This document shows positions 14,029-15,090 of a stretch of 15,090 bases of DNA, piece by piece. Every line of letters begins with the position of its first letter. The first letter of the stretch is position 1. The stretch comes from UBA10427 sp003500135 (lineage in GTDB: Bacteria; Bacteroidota; Bacteroidia; Cytophagales; Cyclobacteriaceae): assembly GCA_963966275.1 (NCBI GenBank), contig CAWZYQ010000094.1, forward strand, positions 1 through 15,090, written 5' to 3'. Below the pieces are notes generated by a model. That model made no database searches. It was not told the DNA's origin and was given only the letters and a program-made list of their open reading frames with translations. The position numbers and the translations under genes are program-made.

Positions 14029-14065
14029 TAAAAACCTCTCAATTTATTATTGAGAGGTTTTTTTT
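14029..14065 (+). terminator. Strong intrinsic terminator of the carboxyltransferase block
   Basis: AAAAACCTCTCAAT (14030-14043) pairs with ATTGAGAGGTTTTT (14049-14062) around a 5-base loop and is followed by further T to 14065. It is a textbook stem plus T-run. Confidence 0.9.
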
Positions 14066-14170
14066 GATCGTGGAGGAGGTCTGGACAACTTCTATTCTTG
14101 TCCCAACGAAGTTGCAGGTTCATTATAATGATTGTTATACTATTACTTGTCTGAATTAAAGGATAAAAAA

Positions 14171-14195
14171 AGGCCATCCGTTTAGTGGACAGCCT
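14171..14195 (-). terminator. Terminator of the EF-hand gene
   Basis: On the minus strand, AGGCTGTCC pairs with GGATGGCCT (two wobble pairs) around a 7-base loop, and a run of seven T follows. It lies about 45 bases after the stop codon of the EF-hand gene. Confidence 0.75.
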
Positions 14196-14238
14196 CTTTT
14201 ACCCTGATTACTCAGGTACTATACAACTATGAACCTTA

Positions 14239-14781
14239 CTAGATATCAAAATAAAACATGTCAAAGTCCTCGTACTCATTTTTGGTCATATAACCTGTAT
14301 TATTGTCATCCCAGGTGTGAAAAACTTTTTCAGCAAACTCATTTTCCGATAAGATAGCATTATCGTTGGCGTCCCACGTGGTATAAAAATCTGTGTCGTG
14401 GATGATGGAATAATATTCATCATAGTTAATGAAACCGTCGGCATCAGTATCTACCGCAACAAATTCACTGTCGATATAGTCGCCGTAATAGTTTTCATAA
14501 CCGTATATCCACTCATCCTCGTTAATCAAATTGTCATCATCCGAGTCCCAGATAGCATAACTTACGATATGAAAGTCCTCATCGTCGAGGTACTCATCGT
14601 CTACCATATCCCAGTCAGCGTAAAAGTTGTTGGTAAACACTTCAACAAACTCTTTTTCATTGATCAAATTATCGTTGTTCTTATCAAAGTCATTAAAGGT
14701 CAGGTTGTATTTATTACCTGTAAATGACAGAAAAAATATCGGTGCAATGAGTAGCCCTATTTTTTTCCGAATCGTTTTCAT
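14239..14781 (-). CDS. Secreted acidic protein with six EF-hand-like calcium loops
   Basis: The 180-residue product has an N-terminal signal-like segment (MKTIRKKIGLLIAPIFFLSF, no lipobox cysteine) and then a very acidic chain. Twelve-residue EF-hand loops start at residues 33, 58, 79, 111, 137 and 158. The best are DTDADGFINYDE (111-122), DKNNDNLINEKE (33-44) and DSDDDNLINEDE (79-90). The others are degenerate but keep the first Asp and the last Glu or Asp. A tryptophan directly precedes the first Asp in four of six loops. Calcium binding outside the cytoplasm is likely; the partner or role is unknown. It is monocistronic, with its own terminator on the 3' side. No clear TAnnTTTG promoter was found upstream. 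Confidence 0.85.
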   Translation of the reverse strand: MKTIRKKIGLLIAPIFFLSFTGNKYNLTFNDFDKNNDNLINEKEFVEVFTNNFYADWDMVDDEYLDDEDFHIVSYAIWDSDDDNLINEDEWIYGYENYYGDYIDSEFVAVDTDADGFINYDEYYSIIHDTDFYTTWDANDNAILSENEFAEKVFHTWDDNNTGYMTKNEYEDFDMFYFDI

Positions 14782-15026
14782 AATTGTTTGGTTTTTGATT
14801 TGATGTTGTAAAAAGCACGAAAATCATTCCAAACGGACATTTAATATGGTAAGAGGGTAATAGATGCTATAATCAAAATTTAATATTTGCAAAAATCTTA
14901 ATGGCAAATGGTATTTTGATTGGAATAAAAATCAGGAAGTATGCCTGTGGATGAATTTCAACTGGTGTGTAAGGTATTCAACAATTCAAATACAGTTTCA
15001 AGTTTAATGTAGTGCTGTTTAGCATT
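14782..15026. other. Gene-free AT-rich region, right part of window
   Basis: It contains the upstream region of the EF-hand gene and no convincing gene. Two tiny frames are present on the plus strand (ATG 14901, 17 codons; ATG 14941, 23 codons). They lack family resemblance and are probably chance. Confidence 0.5.
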
Positions 15027-15090
15027 GACTTTTCACCCGTAGGAAAATGAGACGCTCCCGTTAACTTTTGACCCGCCCCGTAGGAAAATG
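15027..15090 (+). repeat. Direct repeat at the window edge, possible end of a mobile element
   Basis: CCCGTAGGAAAATG occurs at 15036-15049 and again at 15077-15090, the last bases of the window. Each copy is preceded by an ACTTTT(C/G)ACCCG-like stretch, so the repeat unit is longer than 14 bases, with small differences. Repeated short units at the ends are known for some insertion sequences such as the IS21 family. No transposase is in view, so the identity is uncertain. Confidence 0.4.

Noticed and set aside
13990..14038. GAGGTTT at 13991-13997 could pair with AAACCTC in the terminator stem, resembling an antiterminator.
   Set aside because: There is no plus-strand gene after the terminator within the window, so attenuation would have no target; the match is short.
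14086..14114. Inverted repeat CAACTTC/GAAGTTG between the block terminator and the EF-hand gene.
   Set aside because: Seven base pairs with a 15-base loop, no T-run and no gene that it could serve.
14941..15012. 23-codon frame starting at ATG 14941 as a truncated gene next to a mobile element.
   Set aside because: It is too short, has no family resemblance, and an in-frame stop lies just upstream.
15036..15090. Repeated unit at the right edge as the start of a CRISPR array.
   Set aside because: Only two copies are visible, the repeat units differ from each other, the shared core is 14 bases and no cas gene is near.

Overview
The window looks like chromosomal DNA from a member of the Bacteroidota, most likely a marine or soil Cytophagales-type organism. 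Direct signs are several upstream elements of the Bacteroidota form TAnnTTTG, a general lack of Shine-Dalgarno sequences, a type IX secretion (T9SS) C-terminal sorting domain, a divergent asnS/rpoN pair, and protein sequences that read as Bacteroidota versions of their families. I cannot name the genus from the sequence alone.

Layout. Bases 1-2133 hold the 3' end of an Atg22/UMF1-type MFS transporter that converges on, and overlaps by 25 bp, a large SLC13-type anion permease with two RCK_C domains. Bases 2271-3491 hold a free-standing HsdR N-terminal nuclease-fold protein and a Crp/Fnr regulator. A GT-A fold DUF2064 transferase faces the regulator and diverges from a tiny T9SS-exported protein (4233-4604) that is little more than a signal peptide plus a sorting domain. 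Bases 4736-8487 hold asnS (minus) divergent from rpoN (plus); two bases after rpoN lies a membrane protein with degenerate PAP2 motifs. A minus-strand outer-membrane barrel protein (8546-9280) shares a terminator hairpin with that gene. A tRNA-Arg(ACG) follows, then about 490 bp of AT-rich DNA without genes but with three dyads.

The most interesting block is 10112-13929: a 12S/MmdA-type carboxyltransferase, a 75-residue basic small protein, and a 5S/OadA-type pyruvate carboxyltransferase fused to a biotin-carrier domain. No biotin carboxylase and no membrane OadB-type subunit lie in the window. The gene content matches methylmalonyl-CoA:pyruvate transcarboxylase (12S + 5S + 1.3S), with 5S and 1.3S fused. 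Such an enzyme would connect propionyl-CoA/methylmalonyl-CoA with oxaloacetate/pyruvate. Alternatively the subunits may borrow a biotin carboxylase encoded elsewhere. The small protein is a candidate uncharacterised subunit. Related GATATTA...TAATATC dyads lie on both sides of the block.

The right end holds a secreted protein with six EF-hand-like calcium loops (14239-14781). In the last ~65 bases there is a repeated motif that looks like the edge of a mobile element continuing beyond the window.
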